Source: an uncultured Succinatimonas sp. (lineage in GTDB: Bacteria > Pseudomonadota > Gammaproteobacteria > Enterobacterales > Succinivibrionaceae). From it: DNA of 24,007 bases. Position 1 is the first letter of the stretch; every line of letters starts with the position of its first letter. The translations under genes and the position numbers were made by a program. Below the pieces are notes generated by a model that was not told the origin of the DNA, did not search any database, and worked only from the letters and a program-made list of their open reading frames with translations. The stretch is from assembly GCF_905203285.1 (NCBI RefSeq), contig NZ_CAJKVK010000025.1, positions 1 to 24,007 on the forward strand. Direction: 5' to 3'. Of the stretch, positions 15,053-23,239 are shown piece after piece.

Positions 15053-16078
15053 TTAATTAGCGGTAAATTTATAGCAGATGGTGTGATCAAGCGGTGCATC
15101 AGGTCCGACTAAAGGATTTTTTGAGGCATATTGTGGCAAATGCGGAGCATCAGGATAATATTCAGGCTCAAGGCACAGACCGGATTGATTAGGATACGGT
15201 TTACCGTCGTCACGGGCGATGATCGGATCGCCTGCGTGGATATAATTGCCGGTATAGAACTGAGTTGCCGGATAATCGGTTGCTACGCTTAAGGTTAATT
15301 TACCGTCATCTGACGTTACTTTAGCAAAAGGAGTAGAAAGATCGCCGTCAATAAGATACGGATGATCGTAACCGCGGCTTGCAATCATCTGTGCGTCATT
15401 CATAAAATCAAGACCGACCTTTTTGGCGGTGTTGAAATCAAAAGCAGAACCTTTGATATCGCGGATTTCGCCGGTCGGGATTGAATCTTCATCAAGGACT
15501 AAGATCTTGTCTGACTTGATTTCCACGGTATGGTTCAAGATTGAACTGTTATAACCGTTTAAGTTGAAATAAGCGTGATTGGTGATGCAGGACGGGCATT
15601 GTGCGTCACATTTGCCTAAATAGTGAACGCTAAGGGAATTATCATCATTTAAAGTATAAGTAACGGTCAAATCATAATTGCCCGGGAATCCCATGTCTCC
15701 GTCAGGAGAGTGAAGCTGCATGGTAAGAGAATTTTCTCCTACGTCGATAAAGGTAAAACGGCGCTTGTCAAAGCCGTCAATGCCGCCGTGCAGACAATGC
15801 TTGTCATTTGAGCTTAAAACATAATGTTTACCGTTAACGTCAAAAGAAGAGTGGGCAACGCGATTTGCATAACGGCCGATAGTGGCATTGAAATAGCAGC
15901 TCTGGGTTGACCATTTTTCAGGATCTTTAACGCCGAGCAATACTTCACGCGGCTCCTTTTCGCCGGGAACTGGTACTTTGATGGATAAAATGGTAGCACC
16001 CCAGTCCATTACGGTGACTTTCATTCCGGCAGGATTGGAAATAGTATGGATGACAGGTTTTAAAGAATATTGAGACAT
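15053..16078 (-). CDS. galM: Aldose 1-epimerase (galactose mutarotase)
   Basis: The 341-residue protein interconverts alpha and beta anomers of galactose or glucose in the cytoplasm, feeding the Leloir pathway and glycolysis. Family markers are GRYANRVAHSSF (68-79), LHGG with H97, the catalytic base region NHAYFNLNG with H168, YDHP around D238, and the catalytic Glu in LCLEPEYYPD (E304). The length is close to E. coli GalM (about 346). AGGA lies 7 nt before the ATG. The pfkA terminator lies in the 114-nt gap upstream, so galM is probably transcribed from its own promoter, though I could not pick a clear one. No galK, galT or galE is present here, so the gene sits with general glycolysis genes instead of a gal operon. 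Confidence 0.94.
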   Translation of the reverse strand: MSQYSLKPVIHTISNPAGMKVTVMDWGATILSIKVPVPGEKEPREVLLGVKDPEKWSTQSCYFNATIGRYANRVAHSSFDVNGKHYVLSSNDKHCLHGGIDGFDKRRFTFIDVGENSLTMQLHSPDGDMGFPGNYDLTVTYTLNDDNSLSVHYLGKCDAQCPSCITNHAYFNLNGYNSSILNHTVEIKSDKILVLDEDSIPTGEIRDIKGSAFDFNTAKKVGLDFMNDAQMIASRGYDHPYLIDGDLSTPFAKVTSDDGKLTLSVATDYPATQFYTGNYIHAGDPIIARDDGKPYPNQSGLCLEPEYYPDAPHLPQYASKNPLVGPDAPLDHTICYKFTAN

Positions 16079-16155
16079 GATGAATTCCTTATGATTGAAT
16101 TTTTAGACAGCTAAGTTTCGGCTCTTTTCATTGCTTTAAGCTGTTTCTTAAACAA

Positions 16156-16177
16156 AAGGCACCTTTTACGGTGCCTT
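16156..16177 (-). terminator. Intrinsic terminator after pfkA
   Basis: An 8-bp perfect stem (AAGGCACC and GGTGCCTT) with a 6-nt loop lies 15 nt after the pfkA stop. On the - strand it is followed by TTGTTTAAG and preceded by an A-run, the normal shape of a rho-independent terminator. It ends the tpiA-pfkA transcript. Confidence 0.78.
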
Positions 16178-16192
16178 CTTTTAAGTTTGTTG

Positions 16193-17158
16193 TTATCTTA
16201 AAGCGTATGCCAAATCGTACATTTCGCTTCTGAACTGATGCTTCATGGTATTGAGGCATTCGATAATATCGTAGTGCACGAGTGCTCCGCGCATGATACC
16301 GATGCAGCGGCCTGATTGTCCTTGATGCAGAAGCTGTACTGCATAAGCACCCATACGGCTTGCCAGTACGCGGTCGGCAGCTGAAGGAGTACCTCCGCGC
16401 TGAATATGACCTAATACGGTGGCACGTGTCTCAAGACCGGTTCTGGCTTCAAGCTCGCTTGCCATCTGATGGACGTCGGTCTGATTTTCACAAACGACGA
16501 TAATGGCGTGACGTTTGCCGCCGGCAATACCTTCTTCAATTTGGCGATATACGGTTTCTTTATCCCACGGCTTTTCAGGGACCAAGACGGCCTCAACGCC
16601 ACAGGCAATAGCTGCGGACATGGCAAGGTCACCGCAGTGACGACCCATGACTTCAACAACAGCAATACGCTTATGTGAAGAGCAGGTATCACGCAGACGG
16701 TCGATGCAGTTTACTGCGGTATCAAGCGCGGTATCAAAACCGATGGTGGTATAGGTACCGGCGATATCATTATCGATAGTACCCGGAAGACCGATGCAAG
16801 GATAGCCCATCTCGGACAAGAGTTTAGCTCCCATGTAAGAACCGTCACCGCCGATAACTACCAAAGCATCAATACCGTGATCTTTCATCACTTCGATGCA
16901 TTCGGCGCGTACGCTTTCGATTTTGAATGCAGGAAAACGTGCTGTACCTAGGAAAGTGCCGCCGCGATTTAAGATATCGGATACGGAGGTACGATTGAGC
17001 TCAATGATATTTCCTTCATGCAAGCCTAAATAACCGTCTCTTACGCCGCATACCTGATAGCCTAAATCAAGTCCGGTACGAACGACGGCTCGAATTGCCG
17101 CATTCATTCCCGGCGAGTCGCCGCCGGAAGTCAAAACACCGATCTTTTTTATTGCCAT
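16193..17158 (-). CDS. pfkA: ATP-dependent 6-phosphofructokinase
   Basis: This 321-residue protein phosphorylates fructose 6-phosphate to fructose 1,6-bisphosphate, the committed step of glycolysis. It is nearly the length of E. coli PfkA (320) and matches it closely: SGGDSPGMN at 11-19, RGGTFLGTARFP at 65-76, GGDGSYMGA at 103-111 with the small residue pattern of ATP-using rather than PPi-using enzymes, catalytic PGTIDND at 125-131 (D129, D131), EVMGRHCGDLA, and GHIQRGG near the C-terminal third. AGGA lies 8 nt before the ATG. It follows tpiA by 44 nt with no strong terminator between, so the two form one transcript ended by the hairpin at 16156-16177. Allosteric-site residues were not checked individually. 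Confidence in function is high. Confidence 0.97.
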   Translation of the reverse strand: MAIKKIGVLTSGGDSPGMNAAIRAVVRTGLDLGYQVCGVRDGYLGLHEGNIIELNRTSVSDILNRGGTFLGTARFPAFKIESVRAECIEVMKDHGIDALVVIGGDGSYMGAKLLSEMGYPCIGLPGTIDNDIAGTYTTIGFDTALDTAVNCIDRLRDTCSSHKRIAVVEVMGRHCGDLAMSAAIACGVEAVLVPEKPWDKETVYRQIEEGIAGGKRHAIIVVCENQTDVHQMASELEARTGLETRATVLGHIQRGGTPSAADRVLASRMGAYAVQLLHQGQSGRCIGIMRGALVHYDIIECLNTMKHQFRSEMYDLAYALR

Positions 17159-17202
17159 TTAATGTGTCCTTTAATTATTTAATCTTAATGCTATTAAGCA
17201 AA

Positions 17203-17967
17203 TTAAGCATTAGCTTCAGCCGCTTCGATGATTGCGGTGAAATCAGGGGCTTTAAGAGAAGCGCCGCCGACTAAGCCGCCGTCGATATCAGGCTGCTTGA
17301 AGAGATCGGGAGCGGTTTTGGCATTGCATGAACCGCCGTAAAGAATACGAACGCCGGCTGCTACATCGGCATCAAATGATGCAAGATAGGCACGGATGTC
17401 AGCGTGAACTTTTTCAGCAATTTCCGGGGTAGCGGTTTTGCCGGTACCGATTGCCCAAATCGGCTCGTAAGCAATAACTGCGTTCTTGAATGATTCGATG
17501 CCGCACAAATCGATAACGGCTTTAAGTTCGGCACGGACAATGTCCATAGTGCGGCCGGCATCAAATTCAGCTTCTGATTCGCCGACGCAAAGCACCGGAA
17601 TAAGGCCGTTTTCCTGCGCTGCCTTATATTTTGCAGCAACGCATTCGTTTGACTCTTTATGATATTCACGACGCTCGGAGTGTCCTACGATTGCATAGGT
17701 GCAGCCGAATTCACGAAGCATGGTCGGGGAGTTTTCACCGGTGAAGGCACCTTTGGTGTGGACGTCGCAATCCTCTGAACCCCACTGTAATTTTGATCCG
17801 GAAGCAAGATCTTCAACCATTCCGATGAATACGGCCGGAGCGCAAACGGCAACATCTACTTTGGCTGCGGCTTTATCGGCCGGGGCTTTGAGAGCATTTA
17901 CCAATGCGGTGACAGATTCTTTAGTTCCGTTGAGTTTCCAGTTGCCCATTACAAGAGGTTTTCTCAT
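17203..17967 (-). CDS. tpiA: Triosephosphate isomerase
   Basis: The 254-residue TIM-barrel enzyme interconverts dihydroxyacetone phosphate and glyceraldehyde 3-phosphate in glycolysis. Catalytic residues are all present: K11 in GNWKLNG, H96 in VGHSERR and E168 in AYEPIWAIGTG, with the phosphate-binding YGGS and LVGGASL near the C-terminus. The length is the family norm. The dimer-interface loop reads WGSEDCDVH (62-70), where E. coli has GAQNVD, so acidic residues replace Gln-Asn there; GAFTGENSPTML follows in place of GAFTGETSAAML. AGGA lies 9 nt before the ATG. It heads a tpiA-pfkA operon read from a good promoter at 18014-18043. This coupling of two glycolytic genes differs from E. coli, where tpiA and pfkA are neighbours but not a simple operon. 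Confidence 0.97.
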   Translation of the reverse strand: MRKPLVMGNWKLNGTKESVTALVNALKAPADKAAAKVDVAVCAPAVFIGMVEDLASGSKLQWGSEDCDVHTKGAFTGENSPTMLREFGCTYAIVGHSERREYHKESNECVAAKYKAAQENGLIPVLCVGESEAEFDAGRTMDIVRAELKAVIDLCGIESFKNAVIAYEPIWAIGTGKTATPEIAEKVHADIRAYLASFDADVAAGVRILYGGSCNAKTAPDLFKQPDIDGGLVGGASLKAPDFTAIIEAAEANA

Positions 17968-18013
17968 GATTGATCGTCCTCATTAAAAATAATTAAAAAC
18001 TAAGGTTATGCAG

Positions 18014-18043
18014 ATATTAGCTCATCTCAATAAGCTTAATCAA
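18014..18043 (-). promoter_or_regulatory. tpiA-pfkA promoter
   Basis: On the - strand TTGATT (18043-18038) and TAATAT (18019-18014) are separated by 18 nt, giving a start near 18007 and a leader of about 40 nt before tpiA. Both hexamers match the sigma-70 consensus at 4 or 5 of 6 positions. Confidence 0.6.
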
Positions 18044-18119
18044 GTTTGCAAGATGTGAGAATATTCCGCATTCATCCTAACTTAACTTAGATTTATTTTA
18101 CATCTTTTAAAAGGATATA

Positions 18120-18133
18120 TGTAAACGTTTTCA
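18120..18133. promoter_or_regulatory. LacI/GalR-family operator
   Basis: TGTAAACGTTTTCA is a near-perfect palindrome (6 of 7 pairs) around a central CG. It fits the general LacI/GalR-family operator TGNAANCGNTNNCA. The flanking C at 18134 further matches GalR-type sites. It lies about 115 nt upstream of the predicted tpiA start and about 180 nt upstream of the thrA promoter. The cognate regulator is not in the window. Confidence 0.55.
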
Positions 18134-18314
18134 CAAATTAATCTCATATTTATGAGCTTTAAGTATGAGTGTTAAATTTATGAAAAGAACTAATTGGCTG
18201 AAATAGTAGATTAAAGTGGCAAATTTTACCGGGAAAACAAAAAAGCATAATTAAAGAATACGGAAAAATATTTCTTTCTTTTTAAAAATAGGTGTCTTTT
18301 TTGGTGCAATCCGT

Positions 18315-18343
18315 TTGACAAAGGGGCTTGCTACAGTAAAAAT
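18315..18343 (+). promoter_or_regulatory. thrABC promoter
   Basis: A perfect TTGACA (18315-18320) is followed after 16-17 nt by TAAAAA/AAAAAT (18337-18343), a 4-of-6 match to the -10. Transcription would begin near 18350, leaving a leader of only about 45 nt before thrA. Confidence 0.65.
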
Positions 18344-18395
18344 GGTGTATTTACATAACATAATAGTGATTGATGTTTAAATAACAGGAGCATTT

Positions 18396-20858
18396 ATGCG
18401 CGTTCTTAAGTTCGGCGGTACTTCAGTAGCGAATGCCGAGCGCTTTTTAAATGTTGCGGACATTGCAGCAAATACGGCAAAACAGACTGAAACGGCTTTA
18501 GTATTGTCAGCTCCTGCCAAAATTACTAACCTTTTGGTCGCCTTGGTCAAAAGTGCTGTAAGCGGCAAGGACGGACAGGAAGAATTTCTCGCGATCCGTA
18601 ATATTATCGAGCCCCTTATCGCATCTTTAAAGAAAGATTATCCTGATTTAAATCAAGATTACTTATTAAATGAATTTAACACTACGTTAGATCTTATAAA
18701 TAGAAGAGTTCACGGTATTGCATTATTAGGACAGTGCCCGGAGCTGGTTGAGGCATTTATCGAAAGCCGCGGCGAGAGTTTTTCCATTGCGATTATGGCT
18801 GAACTGTTGCGCGTGCGCGGACATAAGGTCAGAGTTATTGATCCTGTAGCCGTGCTCGTAGCCGAAGGCGGCATTATGGAGTCTTCGGTAAATATTGATT
18901 TATCGCGACAAAGATATCAAATGCTGCCGAAGATTGAGGGCGCCATTACTTTGATGGCAGGTTTTTGCGGCGGTAATCAAAAGGGTGAACTCGTTCTTTT
19001 AGGCAGAAACGGATCAGACTACTCTGCCGCATGTCTTGCTGCAATATCTAATGCGCAATGCTGTGAGATTTGGACGGATGTGGACGGCGTATACAGCTGC
19101 GATCCGCGTGCGGTGCCTGATGCCGTACTGCTTAGAAGAATGTCTTATAAAGAGGCGATGGAACTTTCCTATTTCGGTGCCAAGGTATTGCATCCGCGTA
19201 CTATTGCCCCGATAGCAAGATTCCATATCCCGTGCCTTATTAAAAACACCATGAATCCTCAGGGAGAAGGCACTTTAATTGCTGAAGAAACTGATCGCTC
19301 TATGCCGATTAAAGGTATTTCCGATTTGAAGAACGTTTCTTTGGTTAACGTATCGGGTCCTGGCATGAAGGGTATGGTCGGCATGGCCGGAAGATTGTTT
19401 ACCGCTGTCTCTCAGGCTCAGGTTTCATTAGTGCTTATCACTCAGTCATCGTCAGAGTACTCCATTTCTTTTTGTATCCATACTCAGGACGTGATGCGTA
19501 CAAGACGCGCCATTGAAGATGAATTTGCTCTTGAACTTCATGAAGGTCTTTTAGATCCGGTTGAGATTGTCGACAAGTGCGCGGTTATTTCCGTCGTCGG
19601 TGACGGCATGAAGACGCTTAGGGGAATTTCCGGTAAGTTCTTCAGAGCTCTTGCTCAGGCTAATATCAATGTAAGGGCGATAGCTCAAGGCTCGTCCGAA
19701 CGTTCAATATCTGCAGTAATCAGGGAGTCAAAGGCTGCAGAGGCTGTTTCCGTTTGCCATATGAACTTCTTTAATTCACGTCAGATTTTGGATCTGGTGG
19801 TTGTGGGCGTAGGCGGCGTAGGCGGTGCTTTGCTTTCACAGGTCAAAAAGCAGTGTCAGGAACTGCTTGACGATCACGGTATTGAAATAAGAGTTGTCGG
19901 AATCGCTAATTCAAGACACTTTATTACTAACGCAAGCGGAATAAATCTTGATAATTATCTTGAAGAATTGAAGTCTTCAAACAGCAAGCCTTTTTCAATT
20001 GCCGAGGCAAAATCGCTTATTGAGGATTCTCATTTAGTCAATCCTGTTTTTGTTGATTGTACTTCGGATGAAAGAATCGCTTTATCTTATATAGAGCTAA
20101 TGCAGATAGGCTATCATGTGGTGACCCCGAATAAGAAAGCCAATACCGGTACTTATGATTATTATGAAGGTTTAAGGCATACGGCACGGCTTTGTCATCG
20201 CAAGTTCCTGTATGAGGCTAATGTCGGTGCCGGATTGCCGGTTATCGGAACATTGCAGAATCTGCTTGCGGCAGGCGATAGCCTGATTGAATTTTCCGGC
20301 ATTATGTCAGGAACACTATCTTATATTTTCGGTTTGGTCGAAGACGGTATGTCGTTATCCGAGGCGACCAAAGATGCTTATGAAAAAGGATTCAGCGAGC
20401 CTAATCCCCGTGACGACCTTGAAGGCATGGATGTAGGCAGAAAACTGCTTATTCTGGCCCGTGAGTGCGGCTGTGATTTAGAACTGTCGGATGTGGAAAT
20501 AGAAAGCGTCGTTCCGCAAAATTTCTTGCAAGGATCAAATGCTAAAGAGGTTCTTGAAAGTCTTAAAGGGGCTGATAAGATTTTTGAGGAGCGCGTGAAA
20601 GAAGCCAAGCGTGACGGTAAAGTGCTGCGCTATGTCGCAACCATTAAAAACGGAAAATGCACTTGTAAGGTAGAGGCGGTAGGACCGCAGAATCCATTGT
20701 TTAAGGTTCGCGGCGGTGAAAACGCTTTGGCCTTTACATCCGCTTATTATCAGCCGATTCCTTTGGTTATTCGCGGTTATGGCGCAGGAACCGCCGTAAC
20801 TGCAGCGGGTGTGTTCTCGGATATTCTGCGCCTGCAGAACTGGACTCGTGAGGGTTGA
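18396..20858 (+). CDS. thrA: Bifunctional aspartokinase I/homoserine dehydrogenase I
   Basis: At 820 residues it has exactly the length of E. coli ThrA. The N-terminal kinase (about 1-300) begins MRVLKFGGTSVAN and has GRNGSDYSAA, WTDVDGVYSCDPR and KVLHPRTIAP. Two ACT-type regulatory segments follow (about 310-385, LVNVSGPGMKGMVG; about 395-460, ISVVGDGMKTLRG), the usual site of threonine inhibition. The C-terminal homoserine dehydrogenase (about 465-815) has the dinucleotide motif GVGGVGGALL, VTPNKKANTG, YEANVGAGLPVIGT and GIMSGTLSYIF, then DDLEGMDVGRKLLILARE. It catalyses the first and third steps from aspartate to threonine. AGGAG lies 5 nt before the ATG. It heads thrABC, with thrB starting 4 nt after its stop. 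Threonine feedback is expected from the family; transcriptional attenuation is not supported by the short leader. Confidence 0.97.
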   Translation: MRVLKFGGTSVANAERFLNVADIAANTAKQTETALVLSAPAKITNLLVALVKSAVSGKDGQEEFLAIRNIIEPLIASLKKDYPDLNQDYLLNEFNTTLDLINRRVHGIALLGQCPELVEAFIESRGESFSIAIMAELLRVRGHKVRVIDPVAVLVAEGGIMESSVNIDLSRQRYQMLPKIEGAITLMAGFCGGNQKGELVLLGRNGSDYSAACLAAISNAQCCEIWTDVDGVYSCDPRAVPDAVLLRRMSYKEAMELSYFGAKVLHPRTIAPIARFHIPCLIKNTMNPQGEGTLIAEETDRSMPIKGISDLKNVSLVNVSGPGMKGMVGMAGRLFTAVSQAQVSLVLITQSSSEYSISFCIHTQDVMRTRRAIEDEFALELHEGLLDPVEIVDKCAVISVVGDGMKTLRGISGKFFRALAQANINVRAIAQGSSERSISAVIRESKAAEAVSVCHMNFFNSRQILDLVVVGVGGVGGALLSQVKKQCQELLDDHGIEIRVVGIANSRHFITNASGINLDNYLEELKSSNSKPFSIAEAKSLIEDSHLVNPVFVDCTSDERIALSYIELMQIGYHVVTPNKKANTGTYDYYEGLRHTARLCHRKFLYEANVGAGLPVIGTLQNLLAAGDSLIEFSGIMSGTLSYIFGLVEDGMSLSEATKDAYEKGFSEPNPRDDLEGMDVGRKLLILARECGCDLELSDVEIESVVPQNFLQGSNAKEVLESLKGADKIFEERVKEAKRDGKVLRYVATIKNGKCTCKVEAVGPQNPLFKVRGGENALAFTSAYYQPIPLVIRGYGAGTAVTAAGVFSDILRLQNWTREG

Positions 20859-20862
20859 TTTT

Positions 20863-21831
20863 ATGACTAAGGCATATAGGGCTTATGCTCCTGCATCAGC
20901 GGCTAATTTGTCCGTGGGCTTTGATTTGCTCGGTGCTGCTTTAAGGCCGATTTCAGGACAGCCATTGGGTGATTTTGTTACCGTAAGTGAAAACCCTGCC
21001 TGTAACGGATGTCAGGTAACCACTAAGGGTAAATTCGTTCATAAATTGCCCTCTGATCCTAGAAAAAATATTGTTTTTGATGCATATGTCGCATATAAAA
21101 AAGCTCTTGAGGCTCAAGGTAAAAAAGCGCTGAATTTATCCATCGTGCTTGAAAAGAACCTTCCTGTTTGCTCGGGACTTGGTTCAAGCGCGGCATCCGT
21201 CGTGGCTGCCGTTGTGGCGCTTGACGCCATTCACGGCAATGCTTTGGGGGAAGACGGCAAAATTAAATTAATGGGAGAGCTTGAAGGAAAAATTTCAGGT
21301 TCGATTCATTATGATAATGTCGCTCCGTGTTACTACGGCGGTCTACAGCTTATAATCGGAGAGCACGGCGTAATAAGCCAAAGCCTTGAGCCTTTTAAAA
21401 ACTGGTATTGGGTGTCATGTTTCCCCGGAATAAAAGTTTCTACCGCAGCAGCTCGTTCCATATTACCGGCTCAGTATCGCAGGCAGGATGTAATAACTTA
21501 CGGCAGACATCTGGCAACTTTTGTCCACGCCTGTCATGCGCATAATGAAAAATTGGCGGCAGCCTGTCTTGTTGATGTCATTGCCGAGCCTTATCGTGCA
21601 CAATTGATTCCGGGTTTTGATTTGGCAAGAAGTTACGGTGCTGCTTTGGGAGCTTTGGCAACCGGAATTTCCGGTTCGGGCTCTTCGATTTTTTCAATTT
21701 TTACCGATAAAGATGATGCTTTTGAAATGAAGGAATGGCTTGAGCGCAATTTCATTGCCAATGAAGACGGTTTTGCTCATGTCTGCTTTATTGACGAAAA
21801 GGGATCAACAGTGGAAGAGGTTGAGATTTAA
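20863..21831 (+). CDS. thrB: Homoserine kinase
   Basis: The 322-residue GHMP kinase phosphorylates homoserine to O-phosphohomoserine in threonine synthesis. The N-terminus MTKAYRAYAPASAANLSVGFD is the family start. The ATP-binding PxxxGLGSSAAS motif lies at 101-112, and GISGSGSSIFSI near the C-terminus is the conserved glycine-rich third motif. I chose the ATG at 20863 because GAGGG lies 8 nt upstream and homologues begin here; the frame runs open a further 18 codons into thrA. The length is slightly above E. coli ThrB (310). It begins 4 nt after the thrA stop and its TAA overlaps the thrC ATG by one base, so the three genes are translationally coupled. Confidence 0.96.
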   Translation: MTKAYRAYAPASAANLSVGFDLLGAALRPISGQPLGDFVTVSENPACNGCQVTTKGKFVHKLPSDPRKNIVFDAYVAYKKALEAQGKKALNLSIVLEKNLPVCSGLGSSAASVVAAVVALDAIHGNALGEDGKIKLMGELEGKISGSIHYDNVAPCYYGGLQLIIGEHGVISQSLEPFKNWYWVSCFPGIKVSTAAARSILPAQYRRQDVITYGRHLATFVHACHAHNEKLAAACLVDVIAEPYRAQLIPGFDLARSYGAALGALATGISGSGSSIFSIFTDKDDAFEMKEWLERNFIANEDGFAHVCFIDEKGSTVEEVEI

Positions 21832-23111
21832 TGGAATTATTTAACTTAAAAGATAAAAGCGAACAGGTGGACTTTGCGACTGCTGTAAAACGCGGTATCG
21901 GTTCTAATCAAGGTTTGTTTTTCCCCGATGAAATCAAACCGCTTGAAAATATTGATAAATTGCTTGAAATGCCGCTTGTAGAACGCTCTCAGGTGATATT
22001 AAGACATTTAATCGGCAATGAAGTTCCGGAACTTGAAAGTATTATCGCCGATGCTTTTACTTTTAAAGCTCCGCTTGTTAAAGCCGACGATCGCATTTAT
22101 GCGCTTGAGCTCTTCCACGGTCCCACTTTGGCTTTTAAAGATTTCGGCGCTCGTTTTATGGCCCGTGTCCTGTCAGCGGTACGCGGTAATAAGCATTTGA
22201 CGATTCTGACCGCAACCTCAGGTGATACCGGAGCTGCCGTCGCCGACGCATTTTTTAAGCAGCAAGGCATTGACGTCGTAGTTTTGTATCCGAAGGGAAA
22301 AATTTCCGATCTTCAGGAAAAACTAATCGCAACTTTGGGCGGAAATATCCGCGCCGTGCAGATTAACGGAACGTTTGATGAATGCCAGGACTTAGTGAAA
22401 AAAGCTTTTGATGATGCTGATTTTAAAGAAAAAGTAGGTCTTAATTCAGCGAACTCCATTAATATCAGCAGACTTCTTGCTCAAGTTTGTTATTATTTTG
22501 AGGCTGCCTCACAGCTGTCTTCACAAGAGCGTAAAAAACTCGTTTTCTCGGTTCCGTGCGGCAATTTCGGTAATATCACTGCAGGTCTTATTGCTAAGGC
22601 ATTGGGGCTTAAATGCCGTTTCGTGATTTCCTGTAACGCTAATGATACCGTACCCCGCTATCTTAAAAGCGGCAAGTGGGACCCTCATGCCACGATCCCG
22701 ACACTGTCAAATGCCATGGATATTTCACGTCCTAACAATTGGCCGCGTGTTGAAGCTTTATGCAAAATGGAGCACTGGGATCTTGCCTCGTTTGATTACG
22801 GCTCTTTAAATGATGAAGAAACCATGGATGCCATGCGTGAGCTGCATAATAAGACCGGATACGTGTTAGAGCCTCATGCGGCAATCGCCTGGAAAGTTCT
22901 GTCTTCTCATTTAAAAGAAGATGAAATCGGTATTTTCTTGGGGACGGCACATCCTGCTAAATTTAAAGCTGATGTTGATAAGGTTTTGGATATTGATGTG
23001 TCTTTGCCTGAGGCTCTTGAGAAACGTAAAAATTTAGATAGTAAGTCGGTTACTTTGGATCCTGATTACTCTAAACTTAAAAATTACGTTTTAAAAGAAC
23101 TCAATCTTTAA
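21831..23111 (+). CDS. thrC: Threonine synthase
   Basis: This 426-residue PLP enzyme converts O-phosphohomoserine to threonine and closes the pathway. It is two residues shorter than E. coli ThrC. The PLP-binding lysine is K103 in FHGPTLAFKDFGARF. The phosphate-binding and substrate motifs TATSGDTGAAVA (about 125-136), NSANSINISRLLAQ and SVPCGNFGNITAG follow in the usual order, and the C-terminal LEPHAAIAWK and GTAHPAKF are also typical. Translation starts at the ATG that shares its A with the thrB TAA stop. GAGG lies rather far upstream, so coupling to thrB probably sets initiation. The operon ends at the palindromic terminator 23125-23154. Confidence 0.97.
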   Translation: MELFNLKDKSEQVDFATAVKRGIGSNQGLFFPDEIKPLENIDKLLEMPLVERSQVILRHLIGNEVPELESIIADAFTFKAPLVKADDRIYALELFHGPTLAFKDFGARFMARVLSAVRGNKHLTILTATSGDTGAAVADAFFKQQGIDVVVLYPKGKISDLQEKLIATLGGNIRAVQINGTFDECQDLVKKAFDDADFKEKVGLNSANSINISRLLAQVCYYFEAASQLSSQERKKLVFSVPCGNFGNITAGLIAKALGLKCRFVISCNANDTVPRYLKSGKWDPHATIPTLSNAMDISRPNNWPRVEALCKMEHWDLASFDYGSLNDEETMDAMRELHNKTGYVLEPHAAIAWKVLSSHLKEDEIGIFLGTAHPAKFKADVDKVLDIDVSLPEALEKRKNLDSKSVTLDPDYSKLKNYVLKELNL

Positions 23112-23124
23112 ATCATTAGTAAAT

Positions 23125-23154
23125 ACAAAAGGTAAGCTATAGCTTACCTTTTGT
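23125..23154. terminator. Palindromic terminator after thrC
   Basis: A 30-nt perfect palindrome centred between 23139 and 23140 has arms containing AAAAGGTAAGCTA. The transcript folds into a long hairpin whose U-rich descending arm pairs with the A-run. Its symmetry makes it active on either strand. It ends thrABC before the pgsA promoter. Confidence 0.82.
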
Positions 23155-23207
23155 GATCGACCGGTCAAGATTTTAGTTATCGGCTATGTCTATTGGCTGC
23201 AAAAAAG

Positions 23208-23213
23208 TATAAT
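23208..23213 (+). promoter_or_regulatory. Candidate -10 of pgsA
   Basis: A perfect TATAAT lies 27 nt before the pgsA ATG and after the thrC terminator. No good -35 is found 16-18 nt upstream (TATGTC region). Confidence 0.45.
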
Positions 23214-23239
23214 ATTAGGATAAAGAAAAAAGGTTCTAT

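Larger units (their letters stand above)
17968..18395. other. 428-base divergent intergenic region between tpiA and thrA
   Basis: It holds the tpiA promoter (18014-18043), a LacI/GalR-type palindrome (18120-18133), a 14-nt palindrome CTCATATTTATGAG (18143-18156) and the thrA promoter (18315-18343). The stretch 18160-18310 is AT-rich and shows no terminator hairpin and no convincing leader-peptide gene. Confidence 0.7.

Noticed and set aside
18165..18206. 13-codon ORF (MSVKFMKRTNWLK) upstream of thrA, considered as a thrL-like leader peptide
   Set aside because: It has one Thr and no Ile codon, no ribosome site, no following attenuator hairpin, and lies upstream of the predicted thrA promoter.
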